A DNA stretch of 34,060 nucleotides from Phenylobacterium sp. (GTDB lineage: Bacteria; Pseudomonadota; Alphaproteobacteria; Caulobacterales; Caulobacteraceae): positions 1 through 34,060 of the forward strand of contig NZ_JAURWM010000392.1 in the NCBI RefSeq assembly GCF_030654915.1. Reading direction: 5' to 3'. This document shows positions 1-8,250 of this stretch, one piece after another (the stretch's first letter is position 1; every line of letters begins with the position of its first letter). The notes under the pieces are model-generated. The model searched no databases and was not told the origin of the DNA. It saw only the letters and a list, made by a program, of their open reading frames with translations. Position numbers and translations under genes: made by a program.

Positions 1-1235
1 GTCCAGTCGGTGTAGTGGCTCAGCGCGTTGACCTCGCGGATCGACATCAGCGGACCTTCGAAGGTCGACATGCCGTAGAAGGCGATGGCGACGACCATCA
101 TCCGGACCACCGGGTCGGTGCGCAGCTTGTCCCAGGCGCCCGAGAGCGTCATCAGGCCGTTGATCATCCCGCCCCAGGACGGCATCCACAGCATGATCGA
201 GAAGGTCATGCCCAGGGTCTGGGCCCACTGCGGCAGCGCCGTGTAGTGGAGGTGGTGCGGGCCGGCCCAGATGTAGATGAAGATCAGCGACCAGAAGTGC
301 ACGATCGACAGGCGGTACGAGTAGACCGGCCGCTCAACGCGCTTGGGCACGAAGTAGTACATCATCGCCAGGAAACCGGCGGTCAGCAGGAAGCCCACGG
401 CGTTGTGGCCGTACCACCACTGGATCAGAGCGTCCTGGACCCCGGCGAAGAGCGAGACGCTGCGGCTGCTCAGGCCGTTCACCGGAACCGCCAGGTTATT
501 CACCACATGCAGCAAGGCGATGGTGACGATGAAGGCTAGGTAGAACCAGTTCGCCACATAGATATGCGGCTCCTTGCGCTTCCAGAGCGTGCCCAGGAAG
601 ATGAACAGATAGGCGACCCAGACGACGGTCAGCCAGATATCCACATACCATTCGGGCTCGGCGTACTCCCGCGACTGCGTGATGCCGGCCAGGTAGCCGG
701 TGGCCGCGAGCACGATGAAGAACTGGTAGCCCCAGAACACGAACCAGGGCCAGACGCCGCCGGCCAGCCGGGCGCGGCAGGTGCGCTGAACGACATAGAA
801 GGACGTCGCGATCAGGGCGTTGCCGCCAAAGGCGAAGACCACGCCCGAGGTGTGCAGCGGCCGCAGCCGGCCGAAGTTCAGCCAGCCGTGCTCAGGAAAA
901 TAGAACACCGTGGGCCACGACAGCTGGGCGGCGATCACCACCCCGGCCAGCAGGCCCACGACCGCCCAGAACATGGTGGCGATCACGCCGGCCCGGACGA
1001 CGCCGTCGGCGTACTCGTCTTGCGGCGACTGCAGGCGTCCCCAGGATATCGCGATCGTCATGACGCCCAGCGCGGCCACGAAGGCGGCGATGAAGAACCA
1101 TCCGTGGAATCTGAACAGGGGATCGTCGGAAAGGGCGGTGGCGAACAGCGCCCCCAGCGCGCCGACGCCGAGCAGGACATAGAGGAGAACCGCATCCAGC
1201 GGCGTTCCGTCCCGTTGAGCCGAAAGAGTGGTCAT
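1..1235 (-). CDS. ccoN: cbb3-type cytochrome c oxidase subunit I, 3' end cut by window edge
   Basis: Catalytic haem-copper subunit of the high-affinity cbb3 terminal oxidase, an inner-membrane protein that reduces O2 at low oxygen. About 411 residues are present, beginning [10 protein letters not shown]; the family is usually 470-550 residues, so the C-terminus lies beyond base 1. Visible hallmarks are many hydrophobic helices, the low-spin haem ligand region LRPLHTSG, the CuB histidine in [10 protein letters not shown], the adjacent CuB pair in [10 protein letters not shown], and [11 protein letters not shown] at the edge, just before the expected haem-ligand GHVHSG segment. The ATG at 1235-1233 follows a GGGGAA ribosome site. 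An FNR/FixK box lies 63 bp upstream, so induction in low oxygen is expected. ccoO, ccoQ and ccoP would be expected beyond the left edge. The family assignment is secure. Confidence 0.95.
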   Translation of the reverse strand, partial: MTTLSAQRDGTPLDAVLLYVLLGVGALGALFATALSDDPLFRFHGWFFIAAFVAALGVMTIAISWGRLQSPQDEYADGVVRAGVIATMFWAVVGLLAGVVIAAQLSWPTVFYFPEHGWLNFGRLRPLHTSGVVFAFGGNALIATSFYVVQRTCRARLAGGVWPWFVFWGYQFFIVLAATGYLAGITQSREYAEPEWYVDIWLTVVWVAYLFIFLGTLWKRKEPHIYVANWFYLAFIVTIALLHVVNNLAVPVNGLSSRSVSLFAGVQDALIQWWYGHNAVGFLLTAGFLAMMYYFVPKRVERPVYSYRLSIVHFWSLIFIYIWAGPHHLHYTALPQWAQTLGMTFSIMLWMPSWGGMINGLMTLSGAWDKLRTDPVVRMMVVAIAFYGMSTFEGPLMSIREVNALSHYTDW

Positions 1236-1297
1236 GTTCCCCGCGAGTGGCTGCGATGCTTCGCGGGCCACTCTGGCGACCGAGCCGGACGGGGGCA

Positions 1298-1311
1298 TTG
1301 ATTTCGGTCAA
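1298..1311 (-). promoter_or_regulatory. FNR/FixK-type box upstream of ccoN
   Basis: Read towards ccoN the site is TTGAC-CGAA-ATCAA, a full match to the FNR/FixK consensus TTGAY-N4-RTCAA. It sits 63 bp before the ccoN start, which suits a class II activator site near -41.5. ccoN operons of alphaproteobacteria are commonly FixK-controlled. The regulator acting here is not identified; the Crp/Fnr gene further along this window is not an obvious FixK. Confidence 0.8.
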
Positions 1312-1349
1312 GGCGGAGCTTGAGCCGAGCTGAGACGATTCCAGAAGCG

Positions 1350-1384
1350 CCGCGACAACCCGGCTACGGGCCAGGCTGTCGCGG
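1350..1384 (-). terminator. Probable terminator hairpin after the serine hydrolase gene
   Basis: Inverted repeat CCGCGACA (1350-1357) and TGTCGCGG (1377-1384), an 8-bp perfect stem with a GC-rich loop that could form a smaller CCCG/CGGG hairpin. It starts 6 bp after the stop of the receptor/hydrolase operon. There is no clear T-run, so it may need Rho or act only as an RNA-stability stem. Confidence 0.5.
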
Positions 1385-1390
1385 GCTCAA

Positions 1391-2527
1391 TCAGGCCGCC
1401 AAGGCGCCCCACATCGCGGCCGCCATGCCCAGGCCGCGCTCATCGCCGATGGTCGTCATGCCCATGCGGTTCATGGCGAAGGCGTAGGTGGCGCGGGCGT
1501 CCATGTCGATGATCGCCAGGGACCCTCCATAGCCGCCCCAGAAGATGCAGTTCGGGCCCGGCAGCGGGATCATCGGCGCCAGTCCGAAGCCCAGGCCGAA
1601 CCGCGCCGGTATACCCAGCACGAGATCGACACCCTCGATCTGCGGCTCCAGCGCCTTGCGGCAACCGGCCTCCGACAGCAACCGCTTATCGTTCGCCACC
1701 CCGCCATTGGCGAGCAGCGCGTGGATCTGGGCGATGGACCGCGCATTGCCCTGCCCGTTGACCGCCGGCATTTCGGCCGCGCGCCACGCCCGCGTTCGGC
1801 TGTCCAAGGGATTGGACGCAGGATTGGTCATCATGTTGATGAGCAAGGGGCTCGGCTCGCCCAGATCAGCCGGCACGCCGCCGGTCGGAGGGATCAGGTC
1901 GGCGACGCGGGCGTCATGCTCGGCGCCCATCCCGATGTGGAAATCGGCGCCCAGCGGCTCTGCGATCTCCTCACGAAAGACGCTCCCCAGCGAGCGCCCG
2001 GTGATCCGCCGGACCACCTCTCCCACCAGAAACCCTTGAGTCTGGGCGTGGTAGCCGGGCGCGGTCCCCGGCTCCCAGAACGGCGCCTGGGCCGCCAGCA
2101 GCCCGGTAGCCTTGTCCCAGTCGTAAAGATCCTCCTGGGTGATCGGCTCACGCCAACCAGACATGCCGGACGAGTGGGCCATCAACTGAGCCACCGTGAT
2201 GGCCGCCTTCCCGTTGGCCGCGAACTCCGGCCAGTAGCGAGCCACCGGCGCGGCGAAGTCGAGTTCGCCGCGATCAGCCAGCAGCAGCGCGGTCAGGGCG
2301 GTCATCGTCTTGGTGGTCGAGTAGACATTGACCAGGGTGTCGGCCTCCCAAGGACGGGTCCGGGCCTCATCGGCCCAGCCGCCCCAAAGATCGACGACGG
2401 TTTCCCCCTCGATCGTGGCCGCGAAACTGGCGCCCACATCGGCCCCGCTCGCCAGGTTCGCCGCGAACAGTTCAGCGACGGCTTCAAATCGGGGATCGGT
2501 CGATCCCGACACGGCTGTATCCGTCAT
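1391..2527 (-). CDS. Serine hydrolase of the class C beta-lactamase/esterase family
   Basis: A 378-residue protein of the Beta-lactamase (PF00144) family, which includes EstB-type esterases, peptidases and transesterases. The nucleophile motif S-x-x-K is seen as YSTTK (Ser70, Lys73). The second catalytic motif is probably the Tyr of GYHAQTQGFLVGE (Tyr159). No signal peptide is evident, so a cytoplasmic esterase is more likely than an antibiotic-hydrolysing enzyme. The start is the ATG at 2527-2525, which overlaps the stop of the upstream TonB receptor by one base (TGATG); the longer reading frame upstream lies over the receptor gene and is rejected. The coupling suggests the enzyme hydrolyses an ester or amide imported by that receptor. 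The substrate is not deducible from sequence. Confidence 0.88.
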   Translation of the reverse strand: MTDTAVSGSTDPRFEAVAELFAANLASGADVGASFAATIEGETVVDLWGGWADEARTRPWEADTLVNVYSTTKTMTALTALLLADRGELDFAAPVARYWPEFAANGKAAITVAQLMAHSSGMSGWREPITQEDLYDWDKATGLLAAQAPFWEPGTAPGYHAQTQGFLVGEVVRRITGRSLGSVFREEIAEPLGADFHIGMGAEHDARVADLIPPTGGVPADLGEPSPLLINMMTNPASNPLDSRTRAWRAAEMPAVNGQGNARSIAQIHALLANGGVANDKRLLSEAGCRKALEPQIEGVDLVLGIPARFGLGFGLAPMIPLPGPNCIFWGGYGGSLAIIDMDARATYAFAMNRMGMTTIGDERGLGMAAAMWGALAA

Positions 2528-4770
2528 CACCAGGTGACCCCCAGGGTCATGCCGAACGTGCGGGGCGCGCTGTAGATCTTGGTCCCGAAGCCCAGGCCGG
2601 TCAGGTCGATCACCTGCGTAAGGTAAAGCTCGTCCGTCAGGTTCTTGCCCCAGACCGAGAAGGTCCACGGCGAGTCCGCGGAGGACAACAGGATATTGCC
2701 GTCAAAGCTCCAATAGCCGGGTGTCTTGGCGATCTGGGTGTTTTCCGAATCCCGGAATGCGCTGGTGGCGTGGCTTGGCTGGACGGTGATCTTGGCGAGG
2801 TAGTCGCCGGGCAGATGGAGGTCGTAGGACGCCGAGCCCTTGAAGCTGAAGGCCGGCGCGTTCGGCATTCTGTTGCCGTCCTGCAGCACGCCCGCCGCGT
2901 TGACGAATTCGCCGAGCTCGGAATCCAGGATCCCGACCGCCGCCTGAAGCGTCAGGTCCTGGGTTGGCCGCCAAGACACATCGGCGTCGATACCCATAAT
3001 CGTCGCCTTATCGACATTGCCCAGAATCTGGATCGGAATGAAGCCGACCGTCGAGCGCTTGAAGGTCTGGATGTCGCGGTAGTCGTAATAGAAGCCGCTC
3101 ACATTGACCTGCAGCGAACGCTGCAACATCGCCAGCTTCGCCCCGATCTCATACGAGGTGAGCTTCTCAGGATCGTAGGGCGCCATCTGCCGCGGATCGG
3201 TGGCCAGGCCCGAGAAGAACCCACCGCTCTTCTGGCCCTGCGAGATCGAGGCGTAGAACAGGCTGTCGTCATCGGGCTTGTAGTTGAGGCCCACCGTGCC
3301 CGTGACGTTGTTGTCGCTGATGGTCTGATCGACCGCCGCCAAGGTGAAGGGCTGGCTGCAGCCGCCGCAGAGCGCGCTGGCCCCGAAGGTGTTGAGGTCG
3401 AAGGAGCCGCCAGCATAGTGGCGCTCCTCCCAGGTGTAGCGCAGGCCCAGCACGCCGGTCAGCTTCGGCGTAATCGCGTAGAGCCCATGGGCGAAGGCCG
3501 CCGCTGACTTGGTCGTTTGGTCGGCGGTGATCAGGGTGTTGGTGTTGAACAGCGCCTGGTTCTGGCCAACGGATGAGTAGGTGTAGTGATCCCACGAATA
3601 GAAACCGCCCACGATCCAGTCGAGCTGCCCCGACTTGCCGCCGAACCGAAGCTCCTGAGAGAACTGATCGATGGCGTACTTGTTCAGATAGTCGAGGATC
3701 GGCGCCGGCGTCGTGTCGATATTGGCGTCGGTGCGCTGGATGAAGCTGCGGTAGCCGGTGACGCTGGTCAGGGTCAGGCCGTTGATGTCCAGGTCATTGC
3801 GCCAGGTGACGTCCCAGCCGTCGCTGTTCAGGATCGGCTTGCGCTCCCAGTCGCCCTTATAGGGATCGCCGTCACGGTCGGTGTAGCCGAGGAAGTTCGT
3901 GCAGTTCGTGTCGTCGGTGCGACCCGCCAACACCGAGGCGCAGGGCGCGAAGGTCGTGGGATCGATGGCTCCGAAGAACTCGGTCAGGCCCTGCTGGCCG
4001 CGCTGCCGCAAGCCCTCGACCTTGAACAGGCTGCGGAAGTCGTCATTAGGCGTCCAGAGCAGCATCGCACGGCCGGTCTGGATGCTCTGCTTGCCGATGG
4101 TGCCCGGCAGCAGACGGCTCTCCCAATAGCCGTCCTGCTGCTCGATCAGCTTACCTGACACCCGTAGGGCCAAGGTGTCCGAGATCGGCATGTTGACCAT
4201 GCCGTCGAAAGTGAAGGTGTTGTAGTTGCCATAGCCGACCTGGGCGCGGCCGCCCGCTTCGTGGGTCGGCGGGGCCGAGATGAAGTTGATCGCCCCGGCT
4301 GTGGAGTTGCGTCCATAGAGCGTGCCCTGCGGTCCCTTGAGGACCTCGACTCGGTCCAGGTCGAACAGTTGACCGTTCATCATCACCACGGTGGAGAGGA
4401 ACACCTCGTCCATGTAGATCCCGGCTGGCGGGCTGGTGTTGCCGCCAAAGTCGTTGAGCCCCACCCCGCGGATCGTGACGACCGGCAGCACGCCAGGCGC
4501 GTTCTGCTTGATGTCGACATTGGGCACGATGTTGATGGCCTCGGACATGTTCTGCAGGTGGCGCTGGGCGATCGCCTGGCCCGAGATCGCCGTGATGGTG
4601 GCGGGCACGTCCTGCACGCTCACGGTTCGCCGGTCGGCGGTGACCACAAGCTCCTCGATGACCGGCGGCTCGGCGCGGTCCTGGGCCATGGCGGCCTCGG
4701 CCACCCCAAGGCCGGCCAACGACGCCGTGCAGAGGAGCGCCCAGCGGCGCTTTGCCGCGAAGGCGGCCAT
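2527..4770 (-). CDS. TonB-dependent outer-membrane receptor
   Basis: An outer-membrane beta-barrel transporter driven by TonB-ExbB-ExbD. The N-terminus has a signal peptide (KRRWALLCTASLAG, cleavage near AMAQ), followed by a TonB box (IEELVVTADRR), a plug domain (DVPATITAISGQAI onward, with VTIRGVGLNDFG and VLKGPQGTLYGRNSTAGAIN), and a barrel ending GMTLGVTW with the terminal aromatic residue typical of outer-membrane proteins. Three in-frame ATGs occur at 4800, 4788 and 4770. The one at 4770 is chosen because AGGA precedes it by six bases and it begins directly at the signal peptide; the longest form would be 757 residues. It is the first gene of a two-gene operon with the serine hydrolase and is divergent from a double-TetR regulator, the likely controller. 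The ligand is unknown; aromatic or terpenoid compounds are guesses from the neighbouring catabolic genes. Confidence 0.93.
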   Translation of the reverse strand: MAAFAAKRRWALLCTASLAGLGVAEAAMAQDRAEPPVIEELVVTADRRTVSVQDVPATITAISGQAIAQRHLQNMSEAINIVPNVDIKQNAPGVLPVVTIRGVGLNDFGGNTSPPAGIYMDEVFLSTVVMMNGQLFDLDRVEVLKGPQGTLYGRNSTAGAINFISAPPTHEAGGRAQVGYGNYNTFTFDGMVNMPISDTLALRVSGKLIEQQDGYWESRLLPGTIGKQSIQTGRAMLLWTPNDDFRSLFKVEGLRQRGQQGLTEFFGAIDPTTFAPCASVLAGRTDDTNCTNFLGYTDRDGDPYKGDWERKPILNSDGWDVTWRNDLDINGLTLTSVTGYRSFIQRTDANIDTTPAPILDYLNKYAIDQFSQELRFGGKSGQLDWIVGGFYSWDHYTYSSVGQNQALFNTNTLITADQTTKSAAAFAHGLYAITPKLTGVLGLRYTWEERHYAGGSFDLNTFGASALCGGCSQPFTLAAVDQTISDNNVTGTVGLNYKPDDDSLFYASISQGQKSGGFFSGLATDPRQMAPYDPEKLTSYEIGAKLAMLQRSLQVNVSGFYYDYRDIQTFKRSTVGFIPIQILGNVDKATIMGIDADVSWRPTQDLTLQAAVGILDSELGEFVNAAGVLQDGNRMPNAPAFSFKGSASYDLHLPGDYLAKITVQPSHATSAFRDSENTQIAKTPGYWSFDGNILLSSADSPWTFSVWGKNLTDELYLTQVIDLTGLGFGTKIYSAPRTFGMTLGVTW

Positions 4771-4800
4771 TTTGGTTCCTGAGTGCATTCCGTTCCCCAT

Positions 4801-4923
4801 CCCGAACTATGTCGGGTTTTAGTTACGATTAGGTGCGCATTTTCCGCAAATCGTTACCCTGTCGTCAAGTGACTTTCGAACAGGTACAGTTCCGCCCCTA
4901 TTCGAAACTCGCTGAGAAACCGC
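4801..4923. promoter_or_regulatory. Divergent promoter region between TonB receptor and double TetR gene
   Basis: The region holds several symmetric elements: CCCGA-N6-TCGGG at 4801-4816, at the receptor start; CCTGT (4858-4862) and ACAGG (4880-4884) separated by 17 bp; and two copies of the palindrome TTCGAA (4875-4880 and 4901-4906) 26 bp apart. On the minus strand TTGACG (4868-4863) could serve as a -35 element for the receptor, though no convincing -10 is seen. These are candidate operators for the adjacent TetR-type regulator. The assignment is inference only. Confidence 0.4.
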
Positions 4924-6150
4924 TTGAACGTGCAAACGACGGCCCGCTCCCGAAACCGGGAGCAGCAAATTCTGGATGTCGCCTCCCGGCACCTGAACAC
5001 AATGGGGGTGTCGGTGGAGTGGTTTGGAGAGATCGCGGCCGAGCTCGGCCTGACTCGGCCGGCGATCTACAAGTACTTCGTTGATCGCGAGGACCTGCTG
5101 TTTCGTTGCTACGCCGATGCCTGCGACGCCGTCGACGCGCGTCTCGACGCCGCGATCAGATCGACCTCGGGCATCGTCGAGGCCCTGTCGGCGTTCCTGG
5201 CCAGCGATGACGCCGCGGGTCCCGAGCCGGCGGTGCTCAGCGAAATGATGGCGCTCCCGCCCGAAAAACGCGACCTCATCTGGTCACGCCAGCGAGCTAT
5301 CGTCGAGCGGCTGAGCAAGCTGATCCAGGCGGGGATAGCGGCGAACCTGTTTCGCCCGCTCGACCCGGTCGTGGTGAGCCACGCCATTCTCGGCATGGCC
5401 AGTTGGACACCGATCTACGGTCGCTGGGCCCCAGGCGCGAACCTCGACCTGATCGATGTTGGGTCGCGCGAAATCCTGTTCCAAGGTCTCGCCGCCGACA
5501 GGTCCGCATCGCCGGCCAAACTCGCCCCATTCGCCCCGCTCGCCGCGCCACAAGCCGATATTTTCAACCGCCAAGCCGTCGACGCCGCCAAGCGCGAGGG
5601 CATTCTGATCGCCGCCTCGTTCCAGTTTAACCGTCGCGGCATCGGCGCGACCCGGATGGAGGATGTCGCCGCCGCGCTCGGCCTCAGCAAGCGGGCGATC
5701 TACCACCACATCGGGCAGAAACAGGACCTCATCGACGCCTGCGTTGAACGTGCCTACGCCTATTTTCTCGGCGTGATGGAGGCTGCGGAGCTCTCTGACG
5801 CCCCACGGCTGGCGGTGATCTACGCCGCGGTGCGCGATATCGTCTGGGCCGCGAGCGAACCTACCGTCTGCGTCCTGGCCCCTCACGTCGGCTTTGGCTT
5901 GCTCAGCGTCGGCGAGCGTGAGGCGGTCGGCGACTACGCTTTGCAATTGGCGGACGGATATCGCCGAATACTTGAGCGAGGGGTGGCTGAAGGCAGCCTG
6001 CGACCGATCCCCATCGACGCGGTTGTCGCGAGCCTGCCCGGCGTCTTCTCCTGGGCCGCCAACAGCCCCGAGCAAACCCCTGAGGTCCGCATGCACATCG
6101 CCGATCAGCTCGCCACCCTCGCGACCCACGGCCTCTGCGTCGGCGACTAG
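4924..6150 (+). CDS. Tandem double TetR/AcrR-family transcriptional regulator
   Basis: A 408-residue protein, about twice the usual TetR length. It has two complete TetR units in one frame. The first helix-turn-helix is near residues 33-55 (FGEIAAELGLTRPAIYKYFVDREDLL) and its ligand-binding part runs to about residue 190. A linker rich in Ala and Pro follows. The second helix-turn-helix is near 242-264 (MEDVAAALGLSKRAIYHHIGQKQDLI), with its own C-terminal helical domain. A TTG start at 4924 is used; a GTG two codons later is possible and neither has a strong ribosome site. It is divergent from the TonB receptor and converges on the amidohydrolase with a 10-bp gap. It probably represses the receptor operon and perhaps the aromatic cluster. 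Function beyond DNA binding is inferred. Confidence 0.85.
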   Translation: MNVQTTARSRNREQQILDVASRHLNTMGVSVEWFGEIAAELGLTRPAIYKYFVDREDLLFRCYADACDAVDARLDAAIRSTSGIVEALSAFLASDDAAGPEPAVLSEMMALPPEKRDLIWSRQRAIVERLSKLIQAGIAANLFRPLDPVVVSHAILGMASWTPIYGRWAPGANLDLIDVGSREILFQGLAADRSASPAKLAPFAPLAAPQADIFNRQAVDAAKREGILIAASFQFNRRGIGATRMEDVAAALGLSKRAIYHHIGQKQDLIDACVERAYAYFLGVMEAAELSDAPRLAVIYAAVRDIVWAASEPTVCVLAPHVGFGLLSVGEREAVGDYALQLADGYRRILERGVAEGSLRPIPIDAVVASLPGVFSWAANSPEQTPEVRMHIADQLATLATHGLCVGD

Positions 6151-6160
6151 CGATCAGGGC

Positions 6161-7147
6161 TCAGCCTTTCGCGAGCTTCGCCAACCGCGGGAACACCCGC
6201 TCGGCGTTCTCCCTGGCGATCGCCCGCAGGTCAGCCCCGCTCAGTTCGGCTTCGCTCGTCAGTTGATGTAGGTTCCGGGCGACCCCAAGCTCCGGCGTGA
6301 ACGGCCAATCGCTGCCAAACAGGATCTGGGTGATCGGCGCGATCCGACGAAGGCCGGCGATCGCAAACGGATGACCCGACAGCGCCACATCATAGTAGAG
6401 CTTGGCCAGCGCCTCGAAGACCTCCGCCTCACTGACCGGCCGCGGCGTGATGAACGGGAGGTTGGCGAAGACCGCGATCCGCGCGACCAGGGCCGGCAGC
6501 GCCGCCCCGCCGTGCGGCACAATCAGCTTGAGGTCGGGGTTGGTCTGCAAGGTCCGTGAGTAGAGCAGATCGACAATGGTCCGCGTGGTGTCGAGTGGGA
6601 ACTCGAGCAACGGCGCCGGGCGTCCCAGCCCCACCTGGTCGAAACAGGCCGGACTGGTGGGGTGCAGGAACACCGTGGCGCGCCGGCGATTGAGCTCCTC
6701 GAAGATCGGCGCGAACCGCGGTGAGCCGAGATACTCCCCGTCGCTGTTGGTCTCCAGGATGAACCCATCGACGCCCAGCTGGTCGAAGGCGAAGGCGATC
6801 TCATCCAAGGCGCCCCGCACATCAGGCATGGGAAGGCTGGCGAAGAACCCGAACCGTCCAGGATGGGCGTCGACCAGACCTCGACCCGCCTCGTTGACCT
6901 GCCGGCACAGGGCCGCCCTTTCCTCCTGCGGCAGGAAGTGAGTGGACGGCGAGGATAGCGACACCATCGCCGTGCTGATCTGCTGGCGATCCATCATCGC
7001 CAGCATCGCCTCGGCGCTCCAAGCCGGTATCGCCATGCCCCCATCGAGGCTGGTCAGGCCCGCCCCGGCGAGCGCCTCGCAGTAGAAGTCCGGTAGGAAG
7101 TGAGCGTGGACATCGATCCGTCCGCAGGCGCAGGTGGCGCTTTTCAT
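6161..7147 (-). CDS. Amidohydrolase family (ACMSD-like decarboxylase or hydrolase)
   Basis: A 328-residue metal-dependent TIM-barrel protein of the Amidohydrolase_2 family (PF04909), which includes ACMS decarboxylase, gamma-resorcylate decarboxylase and 5-carboxyvanillate decarboxylase. Metal ligands are visible: HxH in RIDVHAHFLP near the N-terminus, the His of VFLHPTSP, the His of LIVPHGGAALP, and the Asp of ILFGSDWPFTP. The ATG at 7147 is chosen over an upstream TTG because GAGGAA lies seven bases before it. It is transcribed divergently from the extradiol dioxygenase operon and shares an operator-rich promoter with it. A role in non-oxidative decarboxylation or hydrolysis of an aromatic acid or ring-cleavage product fits. 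The exact reaction cannot be read from sequence. Confidence 0.85.
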   Translation of the reverse strand: MKSATCACGRIDVHAHFLPDFYCEALAGAGLTSLDGGMAIPAWSAEAMLAMMDRQQISTAMVSLSSPSTHFLPQEERAALCRQVNEAGRGLVDAHPGRFGFFASLPMPDVRGALDEIAFAFDQLGVDGFILETNSDGEYLGSPRFAPIFEELNRRRATVFLHPTSPACFDQVGLGRPAPLLEFPLDTTRTIVDLLYSRTLQTNPDLKLIVPHGGAALPALVARIAVFANLPFITPRPVSEAEVFEALAKLYYDVALSGHPFAIAGLRRIAPITQILFGSDWPFTPELGVARNLHQLTSEAELSGADLRAIARENAERVFPRLAKLAKG

Positions 7148-7187
7148 TGTCACGTTCCTCGAGCTCAAGCCGTTACCCACAATCAAT

Positions 7188-7207
7188 AAATGACCGTATC
7201 GTCATTT
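7188..7207. promoter_or_regulatory. Candidate operator 1, AAATGAC-N6-GTCATTT
   Basis: Perfect 7-bp inverted repeat AAATGAC/GTCATTT with a 6-bp spacer. It overlaps the proposed -10 element of the amidohydrolase promoter by two bases. It shares TGACC....GTCATTT with the second site at 7274-7291. The size and symmetry fit a TetR-family operator; either of the two TetR genes in the cluster could bind it. Confidence 0.55.
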
Positions 7208-7234
7208 TATGTTGGCGAAAATTGCTTGATTCAA
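7206..7234 (-). promoter_or_regulatory. Proposed sigma-70-like promoter of the amidohydrolase gene
   Basis: On the minus strand, TTGAAT (7234-7229) and CATAAA (7211-7206) are separated by 17 bp and lie about 60 bp before the amidohydrolase ATG. The -35 sits inside a palindrome and the -10 overlaps operator 1, so bound repressors would block it. Confidence 0.45.
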
Positions 7235-7237
7235 GCA
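7223..7237. promoter_or_regulatory. Perfect palindrome TGCTTGA-T-TCAAGCA
   Basis: Fifteen-base perfect palindrome with 7-bp arms and a single central base, in the middle of the divergent promoter and over the proposed amidohydrolase -35 element. It differs from the two TGAC/GTCA sites and may be bound by another regulator. Confidence 0.5.
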
Positions 7238-7273
7238 GTTTCACACTTGCTCCACATCGATCATAGCGACATG

Positions 7274-7291
7274 ATTGACCAATCAGTCATT
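7274..7291. promoter_or_regulatory. Candidate operator 2, TGAC-N6-GTCA
   Basis: Second copy of the TGACC....GTCATTT motif with the same 6-bp spacer, 12 bp before the extradiol dioxygenase start. Within the wider flanks 8 of 10 bases of the half-sites are symmetric. It would cover the ribosome-loading or initiation region of the operon. Confidence 0.5.
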
Positions 7292-7303
7292 TATGAGCGC
7301 GCC

Positions 7304-8227
7304 ATGAGCACGATCAAGATCGAAGACATCGCCTTCGTCCGCTTCCGAGCGCCGGACCTGGCCCAGATGCGCGCCTTCCTTGAGGAGTTCGGCCTGACCG
7401 TCATGGAGGACGGCGAGCGGCTGTTCGCGCGCGGCGCTGGGCAGAGCCCCTTCCTCCACGCCACGGAGCTGGGCGAACCCGGCTTCGCCGGCCTGGGCCT
7501 GCGGGCGTCGTCGCTCGCCGATCTTGAAGCCCTCGCGGCGGCGGAAGACCTTCAGGTTCTGCCGCTGGACGCCCCGGGCGGCGGACATGTGGTGACCCTC
7601 ACAGATCCGGACGGCCGCCGCGTAGAGGTGGTCGCCGGTCAATCAGCCACGCCGGCCTCCGTCCTCCCGGCGCGCGAGCCGTGGAACTCCGCAAGCGCTC
7701 GGGAGCGTCTGCGCCAGACTAAACGCGTCTCCCCGGGGCCCGCGCATGTCGTGCGCCTGGGCCACTGCGTATTGAACGTCGGCGACTTCCGCGCCTCCGA
7801 GCGCTGGTACAAGGACCGCTTCGGCCTCATCACGTCCGATGAGATCGCCCTGACGCCGGACTTCTCGATCGGGGCCTTCCTGCGCTGTGACCGTGGCGCG
7901 ACCCCGACAGACCACCACACGCTCTTTCTGATTCAGAGCCCATCCGGCCCCGGCTTCAACCACGCGGCTTTTGAGGTCGCCGACCTCGACGACCTGATGG
8001 CCGGCCACCAGACGCTGAAAGACGCCGGACGGCATGCCGAGTGGGGCGTCGGTCGCCACATCCTCGGCAGCCAGGTGTTCGACTATTGGCGCGATCCCTG
8101 GGGCCACACCCTCGAACACTGGACCGACGGCGACCTCTTCACCGCCGCCGACGGCTCGAACGTCGCCAGCCTCGAAGACCTGATGGGTGTGCAATGGGGC
8201 CCGTCCGCGCCCCCGACCATGGCCTGA
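7304..8227 (+). CDS. Type I extradiol ring-cleavage dioxygenase (two-domain VOC)
   Basis: A 307-residue protein with two vicinal-oxygen-chelate modules, as in 2,3-dihydroxybiphenyl 1,2-dioxygenase (BphC) and HsaC. The catalytic C-terminal module has the full Fe(II) facial triad: His154 (RLGHCVLNVG), His220 (GFNHAAFEV) and Glu271 (HTLEHWTDGD). The second-shell His252 (GVGRHILGSQ) and Tyr261 (FDYWRDPWGH) are also present. The N-terminal module is shorter and lacks the ligands, as expected. The ATG at 7304 (MSTIKIEDIAF) is chosen because the VOC fold begins there; longer in-frame forms from 7190 or 7271 would run through the operators. It is the first gene of a six-gene operon. It should cleave a catechol next to a hydroxyl. 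The substrate is unknown. Confidence 0.9.
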   Translation: MSTIKIEDIAFVRFRAPDLAQMRAFLEEFGLTVMEDGERLFARGAGQSPFLHATELGEPGFAGLGLRASSLADLEALAAAEDLQVLPLDAPGGGHVVTLTDPDGRRVEVVAGQSATPASVLPAREPWNSASARERLRQTKRVSPGPAHVVRLGHCVLNVGDFRASERWYKDRFGLITSDEIALTPDFSIGAFLRCDRGATPTDHHTLFLIQSPSGPGFNHAAFEVADLDDLMAGHQTLKDAGRHAEWGVGRHILGSQVFDYWRDPWGHTLEHWTDGDLFTAADGSNVASLEDLMGVQWGPSAPPTMA

Positions 8228-8250
8228 ACCAGCATCCAGAGACACGATAG

